DNA of 64,000 bases from UBA8919 sp041658185. Its GTDB lineage: Bacteria; Elusimicrobiota; UBA8919. The stretch lies in NCBI GenBank assembly GCA_041658185.1, contig JBBAAR010000004.1:113137-177136 (forward strand), read 5' to 3'. Below the pieces are notes generated by a model. It did not search any database. It was not told the DNA's origin and saw only the letters and a program-made list of their open reading frames with translations. The translations under genes and the position numbers were made by a program. Shown one piece after another: positions 41,540 to 50,150 of the stretch (the first letter of the stretch is position 1; each line of letters starts with the position of its first letter).

Positions 41540-43435
41540 ATGGGAAAAATTATTGGGATTGATTTGGGTACATCTAATTCTGCTGCTGCGATTATGGAGG
41601 GTGGAAAACCGACTATTATACCTTCTGCGGAAGGAATGACTCTCGGAGGCAAAGCGTTCCCGTCGTATGTTGCATTTACAAAAGACGGACAATTGATAGT
41701 CGGAGAGCCTGCCCGTCGTCAGGCGGTTGCAAATACCGAGGGGACAATAAGTGCCGCAAAAAGAAAAATGGGTACCGATTACAAATATAAAATCTACGGC
41801 AAGGAATACACGCCCCAGCAAATATCAGCGTTCATTCTGCAAAAAATAAAAAAAGATGCCGAAGCATTTTTGGGCGGACCCGTTGACGGAGCGGTTATTA
41901 CTGTGCCCGCGTATTTCAACGACAACCAGCGTCAGGCCACAAAAGATGCAGGAGAAATAGCAGGGTTGAAGGTTGAGAGAATAGTAAATGAACCGACTGC
42001 GGCATGTCTTGCTTATGGTCTTGACAAAAAAGGCAAGGACGAAAAAATTCTTGTTTTTGATTTCGGCGGCGGCACGCTTGACGTTACAATTATGGATTTC
42101 GGCGGCGGCGTCTTTGAGGTAAAGTCAACAAGCGGAGACACACAATTAGGCGGAACGGATATGGACAATGCGATTATTGATTTTATCGCATCAGAGTTCA
42201 AAAGAGAATCCGGAATTGATATAAGAAGCGACAAAATGGCTGTCCAGCGTCTGAAAGAAGCCGCAGAAAAAGCAAAAATTGAACTTTCAAACGTTTTGGA
42301 AACTGACATCAATCTTCCGTTTATTACGGCTGATGCATCCGGTCCCAAACATCTTACGATGAAAATTTCCCGCGCCAAACTTGAATCCATAGTCGGCCCG
42401 ATTATTGAAAGATGCCGTCATTCAGTTGAGCAGGCACTTTCTGATGCAAAACTGACAGCCGCTGATATTAAGAGGATTATCCTCGTAGGAGGACCTACGA
42501 GGATGCCGGCGGTACAGAAATTTGTAGAAGAATTAGTCGGCAAAAAACTGGAAAGAGGCATTGACCCGATGGAGTGTGTTGCTGCCGGTGCGGCAATTCA
42601 GGCAGGGGTACTAACCGGTGAGGTAAAGGATATTCTTTTGCTTGATGTAACTCCGCTCTCACTTGGCATTGAGACCCTCGGTGGTGTTCTGACGAAACTT
42701 ATTGACAGAAACACCACAATTCCGACGAAAAAGTCGCAGATATTTTCAACAGCGGCGGAGAATCAACCGGCGGTTACCGTAAATGTTTTACAAGGTGAGA
42801 GGCAGATGGCATCGGACAATGTTTCCTTAGGCAGATTTGATTTGGTCGGAATTCCTCCAGCTCCTCGTGGCCTTCCCCAGATTGAAGTTACATTTGATAT
42901 TGATGCCAACGGTATTTTGCATGTTGCTGCAAAGGACCTGGGAACCGGTAAGGAGCAATCAATAAGAATTACCGCGCCCACCAAACTTTCCAAAGACGAA
43001 GTTGAAAAAATGGTGAAGGATGCTGAGAGATTTGCCGAGGAGGATAAAAAACGCAAAGAAGAAATTGAGGTCAAAAACGAAGCGGATGCCGTTGTATATT
43101 CCGCCGAAAAATCTTTAAAGGACCACGGTGATAAAGTTCCTGCCGACGAGCGGTTAAAAATTGAAAGAGCCATTGCCGATGCGAAAGAGGCATTGAAATC
43201 AAACGACCTTGAAAAAATCAAAAAAGCGAAAGAGGAAGTAATGACGGCATCGCACAAACTTTCGGAAGAAATTTACAAGGAAGCGACAAAGAAGCAGCAA
43301 TCATCGGGTCCGTCGGGACAGCAGCAGGGACAAACATCATCGCAAGAAAGCAATGAATCCGATGCTGGAACACCATCTGAAGAACCGAAAAAGAAAGATG
43401 ATGTAATAGATGCCGATTATAAGGAGGAAAAATAA
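41540..43435 (+). CDS. dnaK: Chaperone DnaK (Hsp70)
   Basis: 631 residues. ATPase domain: IIGIDLGTSNSAAAIMEGG, VPAYFNDNQRQATKDAG, VFDFGGGTLDVTIM, ILVGGPTRMPAVQ. Linker DILLLDVTPLSLGIET. The substrate-binding domain and helical lid are complete, ending with a Gln/Ser-rich tail and a DVIDADYKEEK terminus close to the usual EVVDADF. GGAGG precedes the ATG. Confidence 0.98.
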   Translation: MGKIIGIDLGTSNSAAAIMEGGKPTIIPSAEGMTLGGKAFPSYVAFTKDGQLIVGEPARRQAVANTEGTISAAKRKMGTDYKYKIYGKEYTPQQISAFILQKIKKDAEAFLGGPVDGAVITVPAYFNDNQRQATKDAGEIAGLKVERIVNEPTAACLAYGLDKKGKDEKILVFDFGGGTLDVTIMDFGGGVFEVKSTSGDTQLGGTDMDNAIIDFIASEFKRESGIDIRSDKMAVQRLKEAAEKAKIELSNVLETDINLPFITADASGPKHLTMKISRAKLESIVGPIIERCRHSVEQALSDAKLTAADIKRIILVGGPTRMPAVQKFVEELVGKKLERGIDPMECVAAGAAIQAGVLTGEVKDILLLDVTPLSLGIETLGGVLTKLIDRNTTIPTKKSQIFSTAAENQPAVTVNVLQGERQMASDNVSLGRFDLVGIPPAPRGLPQIEVTFDIDANGILHVAAKDLGTGKEQSIRITAPTKLSKDEVEKMVKDAERFAEEDKKRKEEIEVKNEADAVVYSAEKSLKDHGDKVPADERLKIERAIADAKEALKSNDLEKIKKAKEEVMTASHKLSEEIYKEATKKQQSSGPSGQQQGQTSSQESNESDAGTPSEEPKKKDDVIDADYKEEK

Positions 43436-44574
43436 CAAAGCGAGACTACTACGAAATTTTAAATGTAACTAAAAATACATCTGCTGAGGAAATAAAAAAG
43501 GCATATAGAAATCTTGCCTTGCAGTTTCATCCTGACAGAGTTTCCGCCGATAAAAAAAAAGAATCGGAAGAAAAATTCAAAGAAATTTCCGAAGCATATG
43601 CAGTTTTGTCTGATGCCGAAAAAAGGAAACTTTACGACCAGTACGGTCACGCCGGTATTGACAATAGATATACTTCCGAGGATATTTTCAAAAATGCAGA
43701 TTTTTCCGGGTTTGAGGACATTTTTCAGCAAGGCGGTTTTAACGAAGTTTTCGGAGACATATTTGATATTTTCGGCGGCGGCGGATTTCGTGGAAGAACT
43801 CGCCGCAGTGGTCCTACTCGCGGCTCGGATTTAGAGTATCATCTTACTATTACACTTGAGGAGGCATATCACGGCGTAGAGAAAACCGTTGAGATTTATC
43901 ATACGCAAACTTGTTCCGTATGTCGTGGAAGCGGAGCAAAAGCCGGAACATCTAAAAAGACCTGTCCTACCTGCAAGGGTGCCGGCGCTGTCAGATATTC
44001 CCGTGGTTTTTTTTCAATGCAGCAGTCCTGTCCGAAATGCGGCGGCAGCGGTGAAATCGTCGGCACTCCGTGTTCCGAGTGTTCAGGCAGGGGAAAAGTA
44101 AAAAAGCAGTCAAAGATTACCGTTAAAATTCCCGCGGGTGTTGACACCGGAAACACTATCAGGGTTAAAGGAAAAGGTGAGGCGGGTGAAAAAGCCGGTC
44201 CCTCCGGCGATTTGTATATTGTTGTCCGCGTGCTGCAGCATAAAATTTTTCACAGGGAAAAAGATGACATTTATGTTGAGGTGCCTGTCGGAATTGCGAC
44301 CGCCACTCTTGGCGGAGAAATAACGGTCCCCACGCTTGACGGAAATGTTTCAATGAAAATTCCGTCGTCAACCGCATCGGATAAAGTATTCCGTCTGAAA
44401 AGAAAAGGGATGCCGGCGGTTAATTCATCTCATGTCGGCGACGAATATGCAAAGGTTTTAATTACGCCTCCTGAAAACCTGACAACCCGCCAGAAAGAAC
44501 TTTTAAAAGAGTTTGCAAAAATATCCGGCGAAAAAATAGACGAAGGATTTTTTAAGAAAATATTTAACAAATAA
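43432..44574 (+). CDS. dnaJ: Chaperone DnaJ, apparently starting at ATA
   Basis: About 380 residues if begun at ATA 43432, which overlaps the dnaK stop codon. The frame is closed by TAA at 43420 and contains no ATG, GTG or TTG until 43519, which would remove most of the J-domain (TKRDYYEILNVTKNTSAEEIKKAYRNLALQFHPD). AAGGAGG lies 4 bases before the ATA. Then a Gly/Phe region, four CxxCxGxG zinc repeats (CSVCRGSG, CPTCKGAG, CPKCGGSG, CSECSGRG) and the substrate-binding C-domain follow. It delivers clients to DnaK. Confidence 0.92.
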   Translation: MTKRDYYEILNVTKNTSAEEIKKAYRNLALQFHPDRVSADKKKESEEKFKEISEAYAVLSDAEKRKLYDQYGHAGIDNRYTSEDIFKNADFSGFEDIFQQGGFNEVFGDIFDIFGGGGFRGRTRRSGPTRGSDLEYHLTITLEEAYHGVEKTVEIYHTQTCSVCRGSGAKAGTSKKTCPTCKGAGAVRYSRGFFSMQQSCPKCGGSGEIVGTPCSECSGRGKVKKQSKITVKIPAGVDTGNTIRVKGKGEAGEKAGPSGDLYIVVRVLQHKIFHREKDDIYVEVPVGIATATLGGEITVPTLDGNVSMKIPSSTASDKVFRLKRKGMPAVNSSHVGDEYAKVLITPPENLTTRQKELLKEFAKISGEKIDEGFFKKIFNK

Positions 44575-45426
44575 ATGCAAAGATTTTTTGTTGAAAACAT
44601 AAACGGTGATATAGTAGAAATTACCGGCAGTGAAGCCCATCACATAAAAAATGTTTTAAGAAAGAAAAAAGGTGATGCGGTTTTTTTATTTGACGGGAAA
44701 GGTAACGAATACGAAACGAAAATTTCTGAAATTACCGATAATATAAAATTAAAAATTATCTCAAAAACGCAAAAAGATTTTGAACCTAAAATAAAAATAA
44801 ATCTCTATCAATCAATTCCGAAATTTAAAAAATTTGATTTTATAGTTGAAAAATCAACGGAACTCGGTGTCTCAAAAATAATTCCGGTAATTTCACAGAG
44901 GACGCAGATTACATTCACCCCGTTAGATAGAAACTTATCTAACGGGGCAGGGATAAAAGACACAGATTACACAGATAGAAAAATCAAGAGATGGCAAAAA
45001 ATTGCGATTTCTGCGGCGAAACAATGCGGGAGAAATATTATTCCGGAAATTTCGCCGGTTGCAAATTTTCACGATGTTGTTATGTCCTTGCGGGCAACAA
45101 CAGCGACTACAGGAAGTCCCCGTGGGAGGAGTCCCGTAGGGGTGAACCCCGACAAGGCGGGACCTTGCTCCGTAAGTGAAGTAATCTCAATAATCCCCTG
45201 GGAATGCGAACAGAAAACCACTCTAAAAAAGATACTTTCAATTCTTAATTCTCAATTCTCAATTCTCAATTTATTCATCGGTCCCGAAGGCGGATTTTCA
45301 AACGCCGAGATAGAACTTGCCAAAAAATGCGGTGTAATTCCCGTAACGCTGGGCAAAAGAATTCTTCGCACCGAAACCGCCCCAATCGTAGTCATATCAA
45401 ACATTTTATACGAGTTGGAAGGTTAA
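44575..45426 (+). CDS. rsmE: 16S rRNA m3U1498 methyltransferase RsmE with three in-frame insertions
   Basis: 283 residues; typical RsmE has about 240. Core motifs remain: QRFFVENINGDIVEITGSEAHHIKNVLR, KKFDFIVEKSTELGVSKIIPVIS, RWQKIAISAAKQCGR, the SPOUT knot LFIGPEGGFSNAEIELA and LGKRILRTETAPI. The extra residues come from three repeats read in frame: the CCCCGTTAGATA palindrome plus CACAGATTACACAGAT (44911-44978), a GTCCC/GGGAC block (45092-45170) and AATTCTCAATTCTC repeats (45237-45275). All lie between conserved blocks, so activity may survive. Its start follows the dnaJ stop directly. Confidence 0.9.
   Translation: MQRFFVENINGDIVEITGSEAHHIKNVLRKKKGDAVFLFDGKGNEYETKISEITDNIKLKIISKTQKDFEPKIKINLYQSIPKFKKFDFIVEKSTELGVSKIIPVISQRTQITFTPLDRNLSNGAGIKDTDYTDRKIKRWQKIAISAAKQCGRNIIPEISPVANFHDVVMSLRATTATTGSPRGRSPVGVNPDKAGPCSVSEVISIIPWECEQKTTLKKILSILNSQFSILNLFIGPEGGFSNAEIELAKKCGVIPVTLGKRILRTETAPIVVISNILYELEG
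44912..44951. repeat. Palindromic element inside rsmE, copy 2
   Basis: CCCCGTTAGATA (44918-44929), six-base loop GAAACT, TATCTAACGGGG (44936-44947). The flanks CATTCA and CAGG are as in the intergenic copy at 8617. It reads FTPLDRNLSNGAG in the rsmE frame. Confidence 0.88.
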
Positions 45427-45483
45427 GAAAATCCTCGCAAGTAAAACCTTGAAAAATAATAAATAATTTTGTATAATTTAAAA

Positions 45484-45600
45484 AGTTACTGCCGGGATGG
45501 TCCAGGAATAAATCGGGATAAACTCCATTGGTAGACGCAAGGGACTTAAAATCTCCTGCGTCCTTAAGAAAAATTGAGACAAGAAGCGACATCTACCGTC
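45484..45600 (+). pseudogene. Degenerate tRNA-Leu(UAA)-like sequence
   Basis: GCCGGGATGG, then TTGGTAGACGCAAGGGAC, TTAAAATCTCCTGCG resembles the 5' half and anticodon arm of the intact tRNA-Leu(TAA) that starts about 100 bp downstream (identical over GGACTTAAAATCTC-like text). There is no T-arm and no acceptor 3' strand, and about 27 extra bases interrupt the D-arm. The 570-bp gene-free gap 45427-45996 otherwise holds the intact tRNA, its terminator and a promoter. Confidence 0.45.
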
Positions 45601-45699
45601 GGAGAGTTCTAAAAAATGTTCTTTGTAACGGGGTGCTTGAATATGTTTGAATTCGCCCTGTTTTAGAGGGAGTTTGGCACAAAACATGGCACACTTTTC

Positions 45700-45785
45700 G
45701 GGCGGGTGGCGGAACTGGCAGACGCACGAGACTTAAAATCTCGAGTTCTGTAAGGGACGTGAGGGTTCGAGTCCCTCCTCGCCCA
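45700..45785 (+). tRNA. tRNA-Leu (anticodon TAA)
   Basis: GGGCGGG pairs with CTCGCCC, with discriminator A. The anticodon stem CGAGA/TCTCG encloses CTTAAAA, giving TAA. Long variable arm, and T-arm GAGGGTTCGAGTCCCTC. CCA is not encoded. Confidence 0.93.
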
Positions 45786-45794
45786 TAAACTTTT

Positions 45795-45835
45795 AAGGCA
45801 TATCAAACAAATTTTGGTATGCCTTTTTTGTTTTT
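45795..45835 (+). terminator. Intrinsic terminator after tRNA-Leu
   Basis: AAGGCATATC pairs with GGTATGCCTT over ten bases, followed by TTTTGTTTTT. Confidence 0.88.
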
Positions 45836-45962
45836 CAGAATATGGAAAACATTGCATTTGTGTTGAACTTCAGGGAAGTGGGACTAATAGGTGTTTGAAA
45901 AGTAGCAGAGGTAGAGCAAACGCATTTGAGAAAATGTGCCGATACCCAAATACAAAAAGTCC

Positions 45963-45990
45963 TTGACATCCCGGATGAAAATAATATAAT
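45963..45990 (+). promoter_or_regulatory. Promoter of the histidine-kinase operon, probably leaderless
   Basis: TTGACA (45963-45968), 16-bp spacer, TATAAT (45985-45990). The GTG start at 45997 is 6 bases after the -10, where transcription itself should begin. Confidence 0.82.
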
Positions 45991-45996
45991 AAAATT

Positions 45997-47400
45997 GTGA
46001 GTTATAGAAACAAACTTTTCATTGCTTTTTTGGTTCTTATGTGGATTTCGTCCACAGGAGTTATTTTTTTTGATAAAAAAATTTCCCAGATAGTAAAACA
46101 ACAACTTGGTGAAAATATTTTATCAATTGTGAAAACAGGTGTCTTACAGATAAACGGCGATAAACATCAATTACTTAAAACGAAAAAAGATGAAGGAACA
46201 GAAAACTATAAAAATATAAAAAAAACTTTACAGGATATAAAAAGTAATAATCCGGGCATCAGGTATATTTATACCGCGAGAGTATTAAAGAATGAACTCA
46301 TGGAATTTGTGGTAGATGCTGATGCGGACAAAGATGAAAATAAAGACGGCGTTATTGACGAGACAGAAAAGATGTCACATATCGGCGATATCTATAACGA
46401 ACCTCAAGAAAAATATCCGGAGTTTATCTCCGCTGCAAAAGATAAAGCAACTGCAAATACGAATTCTGTAACCGACCGGTGGGGAACTTGGATTTCAGCG
46501 GCCGCCCCGATAAAAAACAAGAAAGGTGAAATTGTAGCAGCTCTGGGTGCCGATATGTCAGTCCAAAATGTTCTCGTTACAATAAAAAATGTAAAAAAAG
46601 GGATTACAGTGATATACTTCTTGTTAACATTTTTAATATCGGTTCTGCTTGCAACATTTATTTCCCGGAAAATATCAAATCCCATAAAAGAACTTGACGA
46701 AGCAACAAAAAGAATGATTGCCGGCGATTATTCAACTGAAATAAAATTAAAATCAAAAGATGAAATCGGAGAACTTGCCGGATCGTTTGACATAATGAGA
46801 ATAAAACTTTTGGATGAGAGAAAACGGCTCGGCAGGGAACTGCACGACGGGATTGCCCAGACGCTTACAATTGCATGTATGAAATTAGATTTTTTGGTTA
46901 GTCAAATAATTCCTGAAAAAACAAAAGAACTTAAAGAAATTACAAAAATGTTAAGGACATCTATGGATGATACCCGGAAAATAATTTACGAGTTGAAATT
47001 GCCTGATATTGAAATTAAAACACTTAAAGAAATTCTTTCGGAGTATCTTGAAAATTTCAAGATACAAACCGGCGTTTTTATCAAGACAAATATAGATATA
47101 AAAACCGAATTGCAATTAGATAAAAAAACGGCAATTTTCAGGTTTTTCATTGAAGTATTAAATAATATACGAAAACATTCGCAAGCAAAAGAAATCATAA
47201 TTACGCTTGTTGGAAACGAAAAAAAACTTTTATGTAGCATAGAAGATAACGGCAAAGGCTTTGACATAACCGGAGTGGATATTTCAAAACATTACGGTTT
47301 AACAGGGTTGAGGGAACGGATAGAAAATCTCGGCGGAATATTTAAAATTGGTTCTGTAATAAATGAAGGCACAAAAATTCAGATAGAAATTCCTATATGA
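45997..47400 (+). CDS. Membrane sensor histidine kinase (NarX/LiaS type)
   Basis: 467 residues starting at GTG. N-terminal membrane helix (residues 6-25), an extracytoplasmic Cache-like domain (about 30-195) with a calcium-loop-like DADADKDENKDGVID, and a second helix (about 205-225). A HAMP domain follows, then a HisKA_3 domain with the phosphoacceptor H283 in RELHDGIAQTL, and an ATPase domain with DNGKGFD and GLTGLRERI. ATGA overlap with the response-regulator gene indicates a cognate pair. The signal is unknown. Confidence 0.93.
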   Translation: MSYRNKLFIAFLVLMWISSTGVIFFDKKISQIVKQQLGENILSIVKTGVLQINGDKHQLLKTKKDEGTENYKNIKKTLQDIKSNNPGIRYIYTARVLKNELMEFVVDADADKDENKDGVIDETEKMSHIGDIYNEPQEKYPEFISAAKDKATANTNSVTDRWGTWISAAAPIKNKKGEIVAALGADMSVQNVLVTIKNVKKGITVIYFLLTFLISVLLATFISRKISNPIKELDEATKRMIAGDYSTEIKLKSKDEIGELAGSFDIMRIKLLDERKRLGRELHDGIAQTLTIACMKLDFLVSQIIPEKTKELKEITKMLRTSMDDTRKIIYELKLPDIEIKTLKEILSEYLENFKIQTGVFIKTNIDIKTELQLDKKTAIFRFFIEVLNNIRKHSQAKEIIITLVGNEKKLLCSIEDNGKGFDITGVDISKHYGLTGLRERIENLGGIFKIGSVINEGTKIQIEIPI

Positions 47401-48026
47401 TAAAAATTTTTATTGTTGATGACCATGCGCTTTTCCGTCAAGGACTGAAAGAAATCTTTAATTCGCGTAAAGATATAAAAATTGTCGGCGAAGCGCCGGA
47501 TAGCAAAGAATGCCTTAAGATTTATAGAAAAATCAGACCTGACATTATTTTGATGGATATTTCTTTGCCCGATAAAGACGGGCTTGAAACAACAAAAGAG
47601 ATATTAAAAATCAGTCCCAAACAAAAAGTTATAGTTCTATCAATGTATGACGACGAAAAACATATCTTTGAAGCGTTTCAAAACGGTGCAGTCGGTTATT
47701 TTGTAAAAACAAAGACGGTGGACGAACTTTTTAAGATTATTAATGCTGTATATGAAGAAGGAACATCTGTCCCGCGTTCATTAACTTCTAAACTGCTGGA
47801 AGGAATAAAAAGACATGCATTGCCCCGGCAAAGGTTTAAACTTACCGATAATGAAATAAAGATTCTGCAACTTTTGAAGCAGGGACTTTCAAACAAAGAG
47901 ATTGCCCGGCAATTAACTACCTCAGAGAAAACAATAAAAAACCATCTTACTAATATCTTCCAAAAACTCGCCGTGGAAAATCGCACTCAGGCGATTGTTA
48001 AAATCGTTGAAGAAAAAATAATTTGA
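47397..48026 (+). CDS. NarL/LuxR-family response regulator
   Basis: 209 residues. Receiver domain with IVDDHALFRQGL, phosphorylatable Asp in DIILMDISLPDKDG and Lys in YFVKTKTVDEL. C-terminal LuxR helix-turn-helix: LTDNEIKILQLLKQGLSNKEIARQLTTSEKTIKNHLTNIFQKL. Coupled to the kinase gene by overlap. Targets unknown, though exported-protein promoters lie a few kb away. Confidence 0.94.
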   Translation: MIKIFIVDDHALFRQGLKEIFNSRKDIKIVGEAPDSKECLKIYRKIRPDIILMDISLPDKDGLETTKEILKISPKQKVIVLSMYDDEKHIFEAFQNGAVGYFVKTKTVDELFKIINAVYEEGTSVPRSLTSKLLEGIKRHALPRQRFKLTDNEIKILQLLKQGLSNKEIARQLTTSEKTIKNHLTNIFQKLAVENRTQAIVKIVEEKII

Positions 48027-48143
48027 CACCTGCCCGAAGGTCTAAATAAGGTAGTCCTTTTTTGCCCATTAGTCCTATTTACAGGAATCTCTTTTCTTGA
48101 TAAAATCACAACAATTATAGTAAAAATAAAAAGGTGCATAAAA

Positions 48144-48782
48144 ATGTCCGTAATAGGTATTGCGTTTTTAAGTTCAGTTATTGCGTTAAATGTTCTTTTT
48201 CCTCTTAGCGGAAAAAAAGATTTCAATTACTGGTTTCAAAAAGGGGTTAGTACTGAAAGTTCCGATAAAAAAATAGAATATTTCACGGAAGCGATTAAAT
48301 CGTGGAAAGTTTCATCAGGGGTTGAGATAAAAGCCGAAGCATATTACAATCGCGGAGCTGCTTATGGCATCAAAACTTCATATGACAGTGCAATAAATGA
48401 TTTTAGCGAGGCAATTAAATTGAATCTGAAATATGCGGAATCATATGCAGCCCGCGGGAATGTATATGATTGTAAAGGTTTGCTTGATAATGCAGTTTAT
48501 GATTACAACATGGCGATTGAATTAAATCCGAATTTAGCAGGTGCATATAACAATCGCGGAATTGTTTACGACGATAAAGGTATGTATAATGAAGCCATCA
48601 GTGACTACAGCCGTGCGATTATGTTAAAGCCCGGATATGCAAAGGCATACCGTAACAGAGGTGTTTCATATTATAAAAAAGGATTTTTAACTGAAGCAAA
48701 AAGGGACTTTGAGACAGCAAAAAAGGAAGGATTTTTTCCTATAACAAACACTGTCTCCTCAGATTTGGAAATATCCCGATAA
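48144..48782 (+). CDS. Membrane-anchored TPR protein
   Basis: 212 residues. An N-terminal hydrophobic helix (VIGIAFLSSVIALNVLFPL) could anchor it or act as a signal. It is followed by four TPR units, each with the A/YNRG..Y pattern (AEAYYNRGAAYG, AESYAARGNVYD, AGAYNNRGIVYD, AKAYRNRGVSYY). Probably a protein-interaction platform near the membrane, next to the signalling genes. Confidence 0.85.
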   Translation: MSVIGIAFLSSVIALNVLFPLSGKKDFNYWFQKGVSTESSDKKIEYFTEAIKSWKVSSGVEIKAEAYYNRGAAYGIKTSYDSAINDFSEAIKLNLKYAESYAARGNVYDCKGLLDNAVYDYNMAIELNPNLAGAYNNRGIVYDDKGMYNEAISDYSRAIMLKPGYAKAYRNRGVSYYKKGFLTEAKRDFETAKKEGFFPITNTVSSDLEISR

Positions 48783-48789
48783 GGTATTT

Positions 48790-49758
48790 ATGGATAGAAA
48801 AATTTTAATTATTGATGATGATGAAAGTATCCGCATTTTAGTGGAGACGACGCTTAATATGAAAGGTTATCTGACTTGTTGTGCTCCTAACGGGCTCATA
48901 GGACTTGAAATGTTGCATAGAGAGAAACCGGATTTAATACTTCTTGATTTGGATATGCCAATATTAAGCGGAGATGAGGTCTGCAAAAAAATAAGAGAAG
49001 ATATTGCTTTTGCACATCTGCCGATAATTGTTCTTACGGGCAGCCGCAAATTCGGTGATAAGGTTAAACTTTTAGAAATGGGTGCGGATGATTATATACT
49101 TAAACCGTTCAATAAAGGCGAGCTCCTTGCTCGTGTCAAAAATGTATTGTATCGGCTGAAACGGTCTCTGGATGCTAACCCGTTAACACGACTTCCCGGG
49201 AACGGTACAATAGTAGAAGAACTAAATAAACGGATAAAAGAAAAGAATAACTTAGAAAATGACTTCGCCGTGTGCTATTTAGACATAAATCATTTTAAGG
49301 CGTTCAACGATTATTATGGCTTTCTACGGGGTGATGAAATTATAAAAACAACCGTTTGTGTTATTGTTGATGCTGTAAGAGGACAAGGTATAGATGACGA
49401 TTTTATCGGGCATATCGGCGGTGACGATTTTGTAGTAGTCACGATACCTGAAAAAATTGATATTGTTTGTAGACGGATTATTGAAAACTTTACACGGCAG
49501 ATACCCAATCTATATGATATTGATGACAGAAATAAGGGATATATTATCTCTAAAGACAGGCGCGGCAAAGAAAAACAATTTCCTGTAATGTCTATTGCTG
49601 TGGGAGTTGTTGATACACGGGTACGGAAGGTTTCCCATCCCGGTGAAATTAGCACTATTGCAAGCGAATTAAAAGCACACGCTAAATCCCTGCCGGGCTC
49701 AAATTATGTTGTTGATAAAAGACACGATTTAAGCGGCAGTTTTGCTTGCCACCGGTAA
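48790..49758 (+). CDS. Response regulator with GGDEF-like domain (GGDDF)
   Basis: 322 residues. Receiver domain: ILIIDDDESIRILVE, DLILLDLDMPILSGDE, KPFNKGEL. A diguanylate-cyclase-like domain follows (LTRLPGNGTIVEELNKRI, FAVCYLDINHFKAFNDYYG) with signature HIGGDDF instead of GGDEF/GGEEF. The Glu-to-Asp change may lower or abolish cyclic-di-GMP synthesis. A PilZ gene lies close by, so cyclic-di-GMP signalling is a reasonable theme. Confidence 0.9.
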   Translation: MDRKILIIDDDESIRILVETTLNMKGYLTCCAPNGLIGLEMLHREKPDLILLDLDMPILSGDEVCKKIREDIAFAHLPIIVLTGSRKFGDKVKLLEMGADDYILKPFNKGELLARVKNVLYRLKRSLDANPLTRLPGNGTIVEELNKRIKEKNNLENDFAVCYLDINHFKAFNDYYGFLRGDEIIKTTVCVIVDAVRGQGIDDDFIGHIGGDDFVVVTIPEKIDIVCRRIIENFTRQIPNLYDIDDRNKGYIISKDRRGKEKQFPVMSIAVGVVDTRVRKVSHPGEISTIASELKAHAKSLPGSNYVVDKRHDLSGSFACHR

Positions 49759-49780
49759 TACAGTAAAACTGCCGCTTTAT
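49731..49780 (+). terminator. Long perfect hairpin overlapping the GGDDF gene end
   Basis: AAGCGGCAGTTTT (49731-49743) and AAAACTGCCGCTT (49765-49777) pair over 13 bp with a 21-base loop, followed by TATTTT. The left arm encodes the last residues of the upstream protein. The weak T-run makes termination moderate. Confidence 0.55.
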
Positions 49781-49797
49781 TTTCGCACGGAGATTCT

Positions 49798-50136
49798 ATG
49801 AGAAGAATTTTAATCGTTGATGATGAAGAAAATGTAAGAGAATTTTTAAGCAAAGCAATACTCAAATATGACCATAGCGCTGTTGATACTGCTGTTTCCG
49901 TATCAGACGCCATCTGGAAATTCACGGAAAATCACTATGATGTCCTGATAACCGACATAAATATGCCGGAGGTATCGGGACATTTCCTCATCAGTCATGT
50001 AAAAAAATATTTTTCGGAGTGTAAAATAATAGCGATAAGCAGCGACCATATGGCTCTTGAAGATGCAAAGAAATTCGGTGCGTTTACCTGCATAACAAAA
50101 CCGTTTTCGGTAACCGAACTTATGGAACATTTGTGA
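49798..50136 (+). CDS. Single-domain response regulator
   Basis: 112 residues, receiver only: ILIVDDEENVREFL, DVLITDINMPEVSG, FTCITKPFSVTEL. With no output domain it must act by contacting another protein, possibly the PilZ protein encoded 15 bp downstream. The ATG follows GGAG. Confidence 0.92.
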   Translation: MRRILIVDDEENVREFLSKAILKYDHSAVDTAVSVSDAIWKFTENHYDVLITDINMPEVSGHFLISHVKKYFSECKIIAISSDHMALEDAKKFGAFTCITKPFSVTELMEHL

Positions 50137-50150
50137 GGAGGTAGAAAAAA

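Noticed and set aside
45484..45690. Group I intron in tRNA-Leu(UAA) or a tmRNA
   Set aside because: No 3' exon T-arm, no recognisable P7 core or tag-peptide region; a degenerate tRNA copy explains it better.
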